NCBI GenBank assembly: GCA_029204225.1
Contig: CM055100.1
Coordinates: 20,597,589-20,661,588, forward strand
Length of the DNA stretch: 64,000 nucleotides
Reading direction: 5' to 3'
From: Diphasiastrum complanatum
Lineage: Eukaryota > Streptophyta > Lycopodiopsida > Lycopodiales > Lycopodiaceae
A program made the position numbers and the translations under genes. Below are positions 1-10,142 of the stretch, piece by piece. Every line of letters starts with the position of its first letter. Position 1 is the first letter of the stretch. The notes beneath the pieces are model-generated. The model saw only the letters and a list, made by a program, of their open reading frames with translations. It ran no database searches and was not told the DNA's origin.

Positions 1-199
1 GGGATAATAGTGCGCCCTCCAAGAAGGCCCCCACTCTCCAGTCATATGTTCAAATGGCCTAATAATGAATAATAAGGCCAAAGGCCAACCAAATAGTCTA
101 AGTGTCACTAATGAATAAAAAGGGCCCAAGGCCTGCTTATGCATAAACTAAAGTAAATGTAAATGGACGCGACGAATGTAATGAGCCAAGTCCATAACT
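1..199 (-). repeat. Partial 3' LTR of gypsy-N1
   Basis: This matches the corresponding part of the LTRs at 25527-25925 and 31290-31707. The first roughly 213 bases seen in those copies lie outside the window. It ends CATAACT on the plus strand, so it begins AGTTATGG in element orientation, preceded by a purine-rich stretch at 200-225. Confidence 0.85.
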
Positions 200-245
200 C
201 TCCCCGACACAAAAAAGAAGAACCAACTGCCGAAAAGAAACTGGA

Positions 246-1559
246 TCAAACAGCAGCAAGCCCTGGTGCATCAACAACTAGAGCAGCATCTGATGTAGAG
301 GAATCAACAAGTGCAGCAAGAGCACGATCCTGATCCGCAAGTGATGGTGTATGATAAAAGACATCAATAGGCTCCCATGTGGCCTCCTCAACAGGACGAC
401 CATCCAACTGGACCAAAAACTGAATCTGCCGGCAGCATCGACTATGGTGAAGGCGAACCTGGTGAATGGCAGCTGGTAAGAAAGGGAACAGCTCAGGATC
501 AACATCATGGCGACGAAGGGAACATCTCGGCCACGTCATCTGAAACCAAGCAATATGGAACAGCCAGGAATGCCAAGGAACCAGAAGAAGATCAAGCAGC
601 AACCAGGAATGCCAAGGTATCCGTAATGCCCAAAATAGTAGAGGATCAGCCCAAAAGATAGGGACATCATACCAAGGTATCCAAAAAGCCCGAGAAGGTA
701 GAACTGCATCAACAACGGGAAGCCAATAAGGAAACTGGAAAAGAGATGGACACTCATCGCGAATAGCCGCATCATAGACGTAACCATCAACCATATGTGC
801 AAACTCAATGATATAGGTGCCCCAAGAAAAGATAGCAGCATCGGAAGACCAGCACCAAGGAGTAGAAACATGAGCAGGATGACAGGCACGCTGTAATAGC
901 ATGGAAAACCAAGCGATATGCCAGGAAACATGGATCATAAAGAGATCATCCTGACAAAGGATAACTAAAATGGAGAAATGTGCACCAGCATGGTCAAAAG
1001 CCCAAGGTATCCATAAGGCCCATGAATGAGAAGTAGCAATGGCACACGGTACCTTCAAGGCCCCTATCACGAGAAGAGCAGCATACCAAAAGCTCCAGAA
1101 GGTCCAAGAAATCAATGCATCATCTAAAAAAACATGATGCATAAAAACAATAGCAACAAATCTAGAAATAGTAGAGGCCTCAACTGAAAAACTGTAGCCA
1201 AAAAACTCATCTAGAAAGACCTCATATGGACATACCAATCCATCATAGGATACACCAAAAACGGATGGAGAATCGGATGACCCATCGGAACTGGCCACAA
1301 GTGTAATCCCAAAGTACACACCAGGCGCACAAGTGAGGAATAGAAGAAATGCACTAGAACGAGGAACAAAATCCCCAACATCAGTAGCAAGCATCGGATC
1401 AATATCCACGTGTAGCTGGGGATGAGTATCAAAGTACATATGAGAAGAAGGAACTCTCTCAAGGTACTCTGATGGTCTCGGAACACCAGAACAAAGTGGC
1501 AACTCAGCATCGGAGGCCAAGCGATATGGAGCAACCTGAAATGACAGCCCATCTGGCAA
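246..1559 (-). CDS. Unknown domain fused to a chromodomain (gypsy-N1 3' ORF)
   Basis: An uninterrupted 437-codon frame. Residues 1 to about 345 match no family I recognise; they are rich in Trp, Phe, Pro, His and Asp, with repeated IPW and PWHSW words. From about residue 350 the protein becomes a retroelement chromodomain, with IQFLVQ, DGRP and EEATWEP motifs, a domain that in chromoviruses sits at the integrase C terminus and directs insertion to marked chromatin. In a complete relative the upstream part would be RT, RNase H and integrase. The open frame is notable because the equivalent segment of gypsy-N2 has an in-frame stop. The start codon is uncertain, and the unknown part could be non-coding sequence that happens to stay open. 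Confidence 0.45.
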   Translation of the reverse strand: MPDGLSFQVAPYRLASDAELPLCSGVPRPSEYLERVPSSHMYFDTHPQLHVDIDPMLATDVGDFVPRSSAFLLFLTCAPGVYFGITLVASSDGSSDSPSVFGVSYDGLVCPYEVFLDEFFGYSFSVEASTISRFVAIVFMHHVFLDDALISWTFWSFWYAALLVIGALKVPCAIATSHSWALWIPWAFDHAGAHFSILVILCQDDLFMIHVSWHIAWFSMLLQRACHPAHVSTPWCWSSDAAIFSWGTYIIEFAHMVDGYVYDAAIRDECPSLFQFPYWLPVVDAVLPSRAFWIPWYDVPIFWADPLLFWALRIPWHSWLLLDLLLVPWHSWLFHIAWFQMTWPRCSLRRHDVDPELFPFLPAAIHQVRLHHSRCCRQIQFLVQLDGRPVEEATWEPIDVFYHTPSLADQDRALAALVDSSTSDAALVVDAPGLAAV

Positions 1560-1652
1560 ATATCCTTGAATGGAAAATGTGTAACGGTAAGGGCCAAAGG
1601 CGCATGAATCATGTAAGGAACCGTAGAAATATCATGAGGCGGTTCACAAACC

Positions 1653-2470
1653 TCAAGCAGAGATCCATGGAGTAAAGGACTCAAGAGATGGAGATATAGA
1701 GACCAATGGAGAAGATACTGCACCAACCACCGAACCAGGAGAGCTATCTGAGGTATGCGCAAAAGCAATAGTAGAAATACCACCAAGGTATACGGCTTGA
1801 ATATCAATGAAACCAAGAATGACCACTGAATACAATATTTGTGAATCAAGGCATATAGGCACAAGGCACACATCAACAACCTGTAAATCCGGAACAGCGT
1901 CAACCTGAGGAAGAGGACCCACGGATGGTGAAAGTGAAGTAGCAACTGATGTACTCTGAATGGAAGGAAGAGCTGCATCCTGAGCCTTTGGCAGGCTACG
2001 CATAAACTCCTTCCCGGTAACCAACTGATAGTCACCCTGGGAATCAATACCAGCAAGTGAATGATGATGACCAGCATGAGTAAAGGAAAGTGTCTGCTGA
2101 GAGAGATCCACAGCAACAGTACCAAGTGAAGAGAACCAGTCTGCACCAAAAATAATGTCATAGTGTTTCAGAAAAATCACCAATGTAATAATCCAAGCCC
2201 TAAATCATCTGAGAACTGGGAAAAGAATGGGAACGAGCAACCTCAACACTAAGAGGCTGGGAAGCAGGAACAGGTGTAGCACGAATCCTGGTGGAAATGT
2301 AACTACTAACAAATGAATGTGTATTGCATGTATCCACTAAAGCAATATACTCTCGCCCCGCATCTAGAATAATATGATCCACAAATGGAACAACATACGT
2401 AGGCATAATAACAAAAGAATCAACTGATAAGTTCTGGCCTAAATATACATCTAGAAGAACCGCATACAAA
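1653..2470 (-). pseudogene. Protease region of gypsy-N1, active site altered
   Basis: A retropepsin-like segment aligned with the gypsy-A protease: the EYIALVDT context near 2340, then GADWFSSLG and IDSQGDYQLVTGK near 2140-2020. The aspartic protease core Asp-Thr-Gly-Ser of gypsy-A is Asp-Thr-Cys-Asn here, which should abolish catalysis. A frame change separates the two halves near 2190. Beyond about 1925 similarity to gypsy-A ends. Confidence 0.6.
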
Positions 2471-2854
2471 ATCAGCTAGTGAGTATACAATAGGACCATC
2501 ATGAAATGTATTACCGTATGCCATATGGAGATCTACTAGAGTAGCCAAAGCAACTGAAACCGTAGACCCATGAATAATATCGAAATAAGGAGCATAGGCG
2601 ACAACATCTATAGCGTGGCGCTCAGGAACACGAGTAGCATCAAAGTACTCAACAACAATATCAAAGCATGGAACAACATCATCAATAGTATCACAACATG
2701 CTATATCAGTATCAAGGACCATATCAGCCGCAACCTGTATATGTGAATCAGCATCAGTAGGAACCTGTATATGTGACTCTGACTCATTATGGGATACAAT
2801 GACGAGCTCAGGTAGATCAATAACTATCTCAAGTAAATCAGGCAACTCGCTCAA
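2420..2854 (-). CDS. Acidic segment replacing the gag zinc knuckle
   Basis: A 144-codon open frame between gag and protease of gypsy-N1. At the equivalent place gypsy-A has a CCHC zinc knuckle, but here no CX2CX4HX4C pattern is present. The sequence is instead Asp/Glu/Val/Ile-rich, with a short internal repeat of the word SHIQV. It probably belongs to one long gag-protease polyprotein rather than a separate gene. The function is unknown. Confidence 0.35.
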   Translation of the reverse strand: MSELPDLLEIVIDLPELVIVSHNESESHIQVPTDADSHIQVAADMVLDTDIACCDTIDDVVPCFDIVVEYFDATRVPERHAIDVVAYAPYFDIIHGSTVSVALATLVDLHMAYGNTFHDGPIVYSLADFVCGSSRCIFRPELIS

Positions 2855-2879
2855 ACTGTGTGATATAGGATCCTGAAGG

Positions 2880-3868
2880 TCAGCGAACTCTGCAGACGTT
2901 TAACGTCGAACAAAAGCAGGTCGAGGGGTCGAAGGACAAGGAGACGAAGGGACAATGCAAGGAGCTGGAACTGAAGGAGCAGGTGTAGGGGTGGACATAG
3001 CGGGAAAAGATGAAGCAGAAGGAAGGGGTCGAGAGAAGAGGAAAGGAAGGGTGTCAGAGTACTTGTGCTGTAAAGTACTGGCAAGAGACATCGCCTCAAC
3101 AAGTGTGGGAGGACAGAAGGAAGAAACATCGTAACATAAGGCACCACAAAGCCCAGCAATATAACGAGAAATAAGCTCAGTGGCCGGTAGATCTGTGAAA
3201 AAATAAGAAAGCTCCATAAACAAATCTGTATAAAAGGCAAGGTAGTGGTCTGAGTGAGACTACGAAATGTATCACATTGGCGGTCGAGCCACTGAGGATC
3301 AATCATAGCATGACGGAGGTCACGGCGAAAGGTATGCCATATATGGAGCACTTCCCGATCAGGATCAGTTCGATAACCTCGCCACCACGTGGCGACGCGT
3401 CCATCTAAGTGTAAAGCAGCCAACTGGATCTTCTGAGGATGAGTCTTAGGGTAGATCTGAAAATATGTGTCAAGCTTGCAAACCAATTCTCTAATAAGTT
3501 CCCGTCAGAGGAACCAGAATAGGTAGCAAGCTGCACCCTATCACGAAAGTCTCGAGCAAAGTGTGGCTCAGGAACTGGGGGAAGTGGAAAGAAACCAGGA
3601 GGTGGGTTAGGTGGAATGAACGGTCCACCACCAGGCTGACTAATAGAAGAAGATGGAAATCCAAATGGAGGGGGAGTCCCAAATGAAGGAAAGACGGGAG
3701 CTTTACCAAGACCATGAGGCTGTAAAGAATCAATATGTGACTGAATAGTAGCAAAGGCGGTCATAACTATATCGAAGCGAAGAATGAGGCTTGAAAGGGT
3801 ATCATCTATGCGCCGAAACTGATCAGATGAGTTTTCTTGAACAGTTTCACTCGGGGTAGGTGAATGTG
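2880..3868 (-). pseudogene. gag of gypsy-N1
   Basis: The start is placed at the Met of MAHSPTPSET, shared with the gypsy-A gag at 30611. It contains a Pro/Gly/Phe-rich N-terminal part and the gag core with ATWWRGYRTDPD and FRRDLRHAMIDPQW (about 3390-3270), typical of plant Ty3/gypsy capsid regions. Frameshifts near 3486 and 3240 break the frame. The gene would encode the structural particle protein. Confidence 0.7.
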
Positions 3869-4180
3869 CCATAATGATAGTGGAAGGAATAGACGAAAAC
3901 TTGAGGGAGCGGACTCTTGTCGTCACCCCAAATTAGTCTATTAAAACCAATATTATCACAACTAAGAAAGGGCAGCAATCAACAAATGGAAAAAGTGAAA
4001 ATGAAGGCTGTAAAAATGCGCTGGACAGCCAAGAGGGAAATGTCAAATTGGAATATCAAACGGAGTCGGAATTCCGTGAAATGTGGTTGAGAGCCTTTTG
4101 ATAAACTGTGAAAGATGGCTGGAAACGGATAAAATAATAGGCGAAAGTGAGAAGTCAATTCATTTGGAACAAATTAGGGG

Positions 4181-5305
4181 GTACTCCAGTACTTGGTGGA
4201 ATAGATATGTGCATATTTGGTATTGGAAATCCAGATGAAGTAATAAGATCTCTGGATTATCAGATAATGCGGTTAAAGATCTTTTTGAAGATCGGATCCT
4301 ATGTTGGATATAGGATGGTCAGATAGTCTTTTGATTTTCTGATGATCATATCTAAAAGCAAAGGACTTTCTTGGAGAGAAAATTGGTGGTATGGGACATC
4401 AGTGATTTGAAAGAGAAAATTCTTGTGTGAAAATGATTCGTAGGCCAGTGGGTAGTATTTACATTAATAGTAATGCTAACAGTTGAAACCATTGGTTAAA
4501 ACTTGTTTAGGATATTTGGAGAGGTTATGAGATATAGATCCGGATCCCTCAATGGTATCTCATAAATTCCAAATCGGAAACCCTTAAAAGCTATTTCTCT
4601 CTTAATTTTAAACCTCTACTTTTTAGGAATTTCTTATTTACGAGGCAATTGGATTGAGATTCATATAATTCCTTCCAGTGTTGAACTAGGTTCTAAAGGA
4701 CTGTTAAAGTTATATGAATTCATACTTCCATTTCAGGTTTGTGAATATAGCTCAGAATCAATTGATGTTTTCAATTGATTAAGTGGAATTTAGAATTCTT
4801 GGACCCAAATTATTATCTCTATTAGATAGTTGATTATTGAGAGTAATGTTTCTATCACTCGGGGTAAGATATTTTATGATTTTAAGGAAAAAGTCTGGTT
4901 TGTAATAGTATTGGATACTCATTACTGACTTTTTCGAATCTTTGATATCTTATACGTTGTCTCCTGGGAACTTTTTAATCGAAATTGTGAAAAAAAAACT
5001 TAAAAGGGGGAGAAGAAAATGACAGGGATCAGACTTTCATGGGATTAACCAGTTGCATAGATTTCTTTTGTGGAATCCAGTTTGTGTGCAATGGTGGAAC
5101 TATCCAATGGAAATAGAGAAAATCTCTAGTGATTATTTTGAATAATCTAGAACTAGAGGAGATTTGGGGGCTTTTGAGCTGTGAGATATTCATGAATATG
5201 GGAAGTAATGGTAAAGATTGAATTAAGATTCACTGATTGGTTACCAAATACCATTTAGTTATGGATTGGATCAGTGAAATAAAGCTTTAATCTGAACCTT
5301 TTGTC
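4181..5305. other. AT-rich sequence with no recognised gene
   Basis: No long open frame on either strand and no similarity to other parts of the window that I can see. It separates the broken 5' ends of gypsy-N1 (minus) and gypsy-N2 (plus). It may be an older diverged element or unique DNA. Confidence 0.5.
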
Positions 5306-5594
5306 CTAAGACTTGGCCGCTCGGGACTTCCAGAATCCGTTCCGGTGCCAGTCCCTTAACGTCCGGCGCCACGCGAATTGGGCCCTCCCCCGGGTCCATC
5401 CCGGCGCCTCACTCCGTTCGGGGACATGATGTTTCCCGAGCAAGGTGTCCCGGCGCCAAACCCGAACTCGTCCGGCGCCGCGCGCGCGTCCAAGCGCTCC
5501 TTGGGAGCACGGCATCCCGGCGCCAGTCCCGAACGCGTTCGGCGCCCCTGGGAACGCGTTCGACACTTGGATGTTTTCGCATGCCTCGGGCGTT
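5306..5594. repeat. GC-rich island with repeated CCGGCGCC words
   Basis: An abrupt change to high G+C between AT-rich DNA and gypsy-N2. The word CCGGCGCC or a one-base variant recurs roughly every 30-50 bases, together with GGGAACGCGTTCG-like words. Open frames on both strands here are by-products of base composition. Confidence 0.6.
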
Positions 5595-7263
5595 TCCCGT
5601 GGATATTGATCCGCTGCTTTCTACTGATGTTGGGGATCCTGTTCCGCGTTCCAATGCATTTCTTCTATTCGTCACTTGTGCGCCTGGTGTGTGCTTTGGG
5701 ATTACACTTGCGGCCACTTCCGATGGGTCATCCGATTCTCCATCTGTTTTTGGTGTATCCAATGATGGATTGGTATGTCCATATGAGGTCTTTCTGGATG
5801 AGTTTTTTGGCTACAATTTTTCAGTTGAGGCCTCTACTATTTCTAGATTTGTTGCTATTGTTTTTATGCATCATGCTTTTTTAGATGATGCATTAATTTC
5901 TTGGACCTTCTGGAGCTTTTGGCATGTTGCTCTTCTCGTGATAGGGGCCTTGAAGGTACCGTGTGCCATTGCTACTTCTCATTCATGGGCCTTATGGATA
6001 CCTTAGGCTTTTGACCATGCTGGTGCACGTTTCTCCATTTTAGTTATCCTTTGTCAGGATGATCTCTTTATGATCCATGTTTCCTGGCATATCGACTGCT
6101 TTTCCATGCTATTACAGTGTGCCTGTCATCTTGCTTATGTTCCTACTCCTTGGTGTTGGTCTTCCGATGCTGCTATCTTTTCTTGGGGCACCTATATCAC
6201 TGAGTTTGCACATATGGTTGATGGTTACGTGTATGATGCGGCTATTCGCGATGAGTGTCCATCTCTTTTCCAGTTTCCTAATTGGCTTCCTGTTGCTGAT
6301 GCAGTTCTACCTTCTCGGGCTTTTTGGATACCTTGGTATGATGTCCCTATCTTTTGGGCTGATCCTCTACTATCTTGGGCATTATGGATACCTTGGCATT
6401 CCTGGTTGTTGGTTGATCATTCTATTTCTGATGGGCAGTCTGAGGTCCTTAACAGGATCCTTGAGGATTATTTACACCATTTTGTTACTCCTTCTGGGAA
6501 GGATCGGGATCAGCATTTATGTTTAGCAGAGTATAGCTATAATAGCTCTGTTAGTACCAGCACAGGTGTCTCACCATTTTTCTTATCTCATGGCTATGCA
6601 CCTCTTTTACCTGGCATTCCTCTCCCTCCTGAGGATACACCTGTCACACTTGCATCTTTTCTATCAGGTGCTCGAGAGCTTATTACCCGGGCCAATTCTC
6701 ATTTACAGCATGTTCAACAGCGTTATTAGATCTCAGTTGATCGTCGCCGCCGCCATGTTGAGTTTCAGCTTGGAAATATGGTTTATCTACGCCTACGGTT
6801 TGCACGTCATCATTTTGTCCAACGCCATGCTTCTACTGAGAAGCTTGCACCACGTTATTATGCGCCTTATCGCATTTTGGAGGTTCTTAGTCCAGTTACA
6901 TATCGCTTATAGCTTCTTGCTTTGGCACGCGCCTGTGATGTATTCCATGTCAGTTTATTACGTGCTGCTATTGAGGATGACGCTCCTTGTGATGCTGAGT
7001 TTCCTACTGCTCCAGAGTTATTTCCATTTTTACCTGCTGCTATATTACAGGTTCGTCTATACCATAGTCGACGCCGCCGGCAGATTCAGTTTTTGGTCCA
7101 GTGGGATGGTCGTCCTATTGAGGAGGCCACATGGGAGCCTATTGATGTCTTTTATCATACACCATCACTTGCGGATCAGGATCATGCTCCTCCTGCACTT
7201 GTTGATTTCTCTACATCAGATATTGCTCTAGTTGTTGATGCAGCAGGGCTTGCTGCTGTTTGA
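5595..7263 (+). pseudogene. Unknown block, integrase remnant and chromodomain (gypsy-N2)
   Basis: The unknown block reads in one frame from 5595 except for a TAG at 6004-6006. At 6420 the frame enters integrase with the DGQSEVLNRILEDY motif, which carries the catalytic Glu, and continues to the QHVQQRY region, where it stops at 6727-6729. A second frame, 6922-7263, carries the post-integrase segment and chromodomain (QIQFLVQ, DGRPIEEATWEP). The first catalytic Asp residues of integrase are missing. Confidence 0.6.
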
Positions 7264-7309
7264 TCCAGTTTCTTTTCGGCAGTTGGGTCTTTTTTTTTGT
7301 GTCAGGGAG

Positions 7310-7770
7310 AGTTATGGACTCGGCTCATTACATTCCCCGCATCCATTTACATTTACTTTACTTTATGCATAAGCAAGCCTTAGGCCCTTTTTTATTCATT
7401 AGTGACACTTAGACTATGTGGTTGGCCTTTGGCCTTATTATTCATTATTAGGCAATTTGGACATATTACTAGAGAGTGGGGGCCTTCTTGGAGGGCGCAC
7501 TATTTTCCCTCCCAGTTGGGCCCTAGCCACCTGAAGCTTCCTTTTAGGGCTTCCTCTTGGCTATAAGTAGGGAAACTGTGCCATTTGTTATTCAGCTGAT
7601 GATATTGATCTCTCTTTAGTCTCCTTAATCTCTCTCTTTCCTGCTTTCTAGGGTTAAGTCTTGCTTATGTGGGTTAAGTCTTGCTTATGTGCTGCTTTCA
7701 TAGCTTAAGTCTTGCTTATGTGATGCTTTCATAGCTTAGCTTTAGATCAGTTGTGGCTTTATTCGTAACT
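7310..7770 (+). repeat. 3' LTR of gypsy-N2
   Basis: Begins AGTTATGG and ends CGTAACT, identical in layout to the gypsy-A LTR. It is longer (461 versus 418 bp) because an 18-bp word TTAAGTCTTGCTTATGTG occurs three times at about 7654-7712 instead of once. A run of T then GTCAGGGAG just upstream is the polypurine-side junction. Confidence 0.85.
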
Positions 7771-7775
7771 CATTG

Positions 7776-8028
7776 GTTCTCCTTACATTGATCTTTCTGC
7801 AGACATTGTCAGGTTTTTAGATCGAGGGTATGTTCTTCTTACTGGCGACTTTAAGGCCATGACAGCCACAAGACAAGTAGATTTTCATGATGGCATTAAC
7901 CAACTACGCATATGAGCCATTGATTGTACCAAGGATCAAGCCTACAACACACTCCAAGAGGTACATGACAGCCAAACCATCCAACCAAATAGAAGCCTAG
8001 TGTCAGCGCCTAAGCGACAACCTATAAA

Positions 8029-8030
<2 letters not shown>
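7776..8030 (+). pseudogene. LINE endonuclease fragment
   Basis: Translation gives the APE-type endonuclease motif VLLTGDFKAMTATRQ, followed by DFHDGINQL. It aligns with the endonuclease of the minus-strand LINE near 12440, where the motif is the canonical GDFNART. It is in the opposite orientation to the neighbouring LINEs, has stop codons, and ends at a GA repeat. Confidence 0.6.

Positions 8031-8031
<1 letters not shown>

Positions 8032-8071
<40 letters not shown>
8032..8071. repeat. GA microsatellite at a LINE 3' end
   Basis: About 20 GA units directly after the 3' end of the truncated LINE at 8072-9057 (read on the minus strand the tail is a CT run). Confidence 0.9.
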
Positions 8072-8075
<4 letters not shown>

Positions 8076-9057
8076 TATTAATGTCTTTTCCATGCCAAAA
8101 GGCATATAAGACTAATGAAGTACATGTCATGTATGTGGTAACCATGGGAGTGTATAAAAAAGTCTCCAAACTGTAATAAAGAAAACATCTAGTGCAAACT
8201 AAAATAGACACGTATGCGAGAGTGTGCGCATAATAATCATATGTATCTAGGGTTTGATGTCAAGGTTGTGCTGCTGCTGTTGTGCTGATGCTGTAAAAAG
8301 ATGTAATGCGAGCCACAAAATGGGAAAGCATTGGAGCCTGTCGGCGTCGTCTGTGAGAATGAGCATGTGCATGTGTAATAGTAGTAGTACGCCTCTGCGT
8401 AGAATGTCTGGTAATCCTGGTAGTAACATGATGGTGGGAGGTACACAGTCTCTGATCTCTATGAGCATGAGAGCGGCCATCATCCTCGTCGTCGTCATCA
8501 TCATAATCCTCATCCTTAGGCACTAAATCACGCGATCTTCGTCTAGTAAAGAACGAAGTAATCAATGGCTGTGAGGTAAAATGTTGGGTGTCTCGTATAA
8601 ATCTCTCCGTAGTCTGGGCATCTCGTGTATCATCAGAGCGACACACCGTGGGTCCTCATAAGCTATGAGAGAGTGTAGAGTGGTAGGCGTCTTTCGAAAC
8701 AGGCAATGATATCGCCCTCTGATCTCATAATATATAGGGCACCTAAATATAAAGTGCTCCTCAGACTCCACCTCACCTAGGGAGCAGAACCGGCAAATCC
8801 GCTCCTCTCTGGGAATACCGTGGAACCTCCCAGTCTCAATAGCTAGCTGATGAGAGGACACCTTGAGCTGCCCCAGTGTGAATCTGAGGCAATGTGACAG
8901 TCCCGAATCCAAGTAGCGTGGCATGACCGGGGTCCTTGATGCATCTAGCTCCAAGAAATGAGTCTGGTAGAAAGCTGGCTTAACCCCTAACTGGTTACGC
9001 CAAGTCTGCTCTAGATATGTGCGATAAAGGAAGCGTCTGATATACTGATGTGTGCCG
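8032..9057 (-). mobile_element. LINE-3: 5'-truncated LINE copy
   Basis: Minus-strand LINE tail. The frame at 9057-8562 encodes the C-terminal part after the RT, including a zf-RVT-like zinc knuckle: Cys-X2-Cys at CRFC, then SEEHFIFRC with His and Cys. The 3' untranslated region (about 8560-8072) ends in a small hairpin (8105-8092), a short AAAAGACATTAATAAAGC signal and the GA/CT run. Its 5' end abuts the tail of LINE-1 at 9058. Confidence 0.75.
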
Positions 9058-9515
9058 GAAAGAGAGAAAGAAAGAAAGAAAGAAAGCTTTATTAATGTCT
9101 TTTCCGTGCCAAAAGGCATATAAGATAGATAAAAGTACATGTCAAGTATGTGGTAACTATGGGAGCGTATATAAACGTCTCCAAAGACTATGCATAAAAA
9201 AGAGCAATGTAACTAAATACTATAAACTGAAGCCAGTAAGTAGGAGCATAGGAAAAGCTGATGTAGAGCATATCATAATGCACTGCTGCTGAAAAAGGAT
9301 GTGATACGAGCTGCAACATGAGATAGTGCTAGTCGTCGCTGACGTCGTCTAGGAGGGCGGAAGATGTGTGCACTCGTGATAGGACGGGTAGTGCGAGTTG
9401 CGGCATGAATATAAGTCGTGCACTATCTCTGATATCTGTGAGGGAAAACATTGTCGTCATTGTCTAACTCTATATATCGGCGTGGCCGTCTCCTAGAGAA
9501 GGAGGTAATCTGAGC

Positions 9516-10010
9516 CTAAGTGTTGGGATGTGTCTGATGATGAGCTGACTGGTACATATTATGTCGTAGCAGGAACATCTCTCGTATCATAAGTGCAACA
9601 CAGCGAGGGTCCTCATATGCTATGAGTGATCGAAGTGTAGTGGGCATGTCTCGGAATAGGCAGTGGTATCTCCCTCTGATCTCATAATATACAGGGCAAC
9701 TGAAGATGACGTGCTCCTCAGACTCCACCTCATGCAAGGAACATAGCTGACATAATCTCTCCTCCCTCGGGGTGCCCTGGAATCTCCCAATCTCGATAGC
9801 CAGCTGATGTGATGATACTCTAAGCTAACCCAATGTGAATCGGAGACTGTGTGATAATTCAGAGGTCAGATATCAAGGTAAGATTGGAAAACCAATGGTG
9901 TCCTGCTCCAAGAAACGAACTCGGTAGTAGTCGGGCTTAACCCCCAACTAACGTCGCCAGGTACGATCGAGGTAAGCTCTATATAGAAATCGCCGGATAT
10001 ACTTGTGTGT
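9516..10010 (-). pseudogene. LINE-1 zinc-knuckle C-terminal region
   Basis: Collinear with the LINE-3 tail. The motif Cys-X2-Cys of CQLC is followed by EVESEEHVIFSC and YYEIRGRYHCLF, the zf-RVT pattern found after the RT of plant LINEs and thought to help bind the template RNA. Stops and a frame change interrupt it near 9740 and 9830. Confidence 0.6.
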
Positions 10011-10142
10011 ACCCGAGGAGAGATCTGTGATAGCGATACCAAATGAATCCGTGAGAAAGTGTGATGCCTGAGAGAACCATGACAACTGGTACCCCTAAGT
10101 CTGAAGATGGTGGGAGGACGCAAGTGAAATTTGTGTATATCT

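Larger units (their letters stand above)
1..4180 (-). mobile_element. gypsy-N1: incomplete chromodomain Ty3/gypsy element lacking RT
   Basis: Read on the minus strand, the element runs untranslated leader (about 4180-3870), gag (3868-2880), protease region (2470-1970), about 1.4 kb of unknown sequence (1925-505), chromodomain (505-246) and LTR (199-1). The leader, gag and protease align with gypsy-A at 25527-31707, and homology stops near 4180, where the 5' LTR should be but is not seen. RT, RNase H and the integrase core are absent. The unknown block recurs in gypsy-N2 at 5595-6416, so it is a family feature rather than a local accident. The element could not mobilise itself. Confidence 0.8.
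5595..7770 (+). mobile_element. gypsy-N2: 5'-truncated Ty3/gypsy relative of gypsy-N1
   Basis: The order is unknown block (5595-6416), integrase C-terminal half (6417-6729), linker, chromodomain (about 7000-7160) and LTR (7310-7770). The unknown block is the one found in gypsy-N1, but here it joins directly to integrase sequence that N1 lacks, so the two copies preserve different extents of the same derivative. The element starts abruptly at the GC-rich island, so gag, protease and the 5' LTR are lost. Confidence 0.75.

Noticed and set aside
536-931. Very hydrophobic 131-codon frame in gypsy-N1, membrane-protein-like
   Set aside because: It is an alternative frame of the T-rich strand of the 437-codon frame, and the equivalent in gypsy-N2 behaves the same. 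Hydrophobicity follows from composition.
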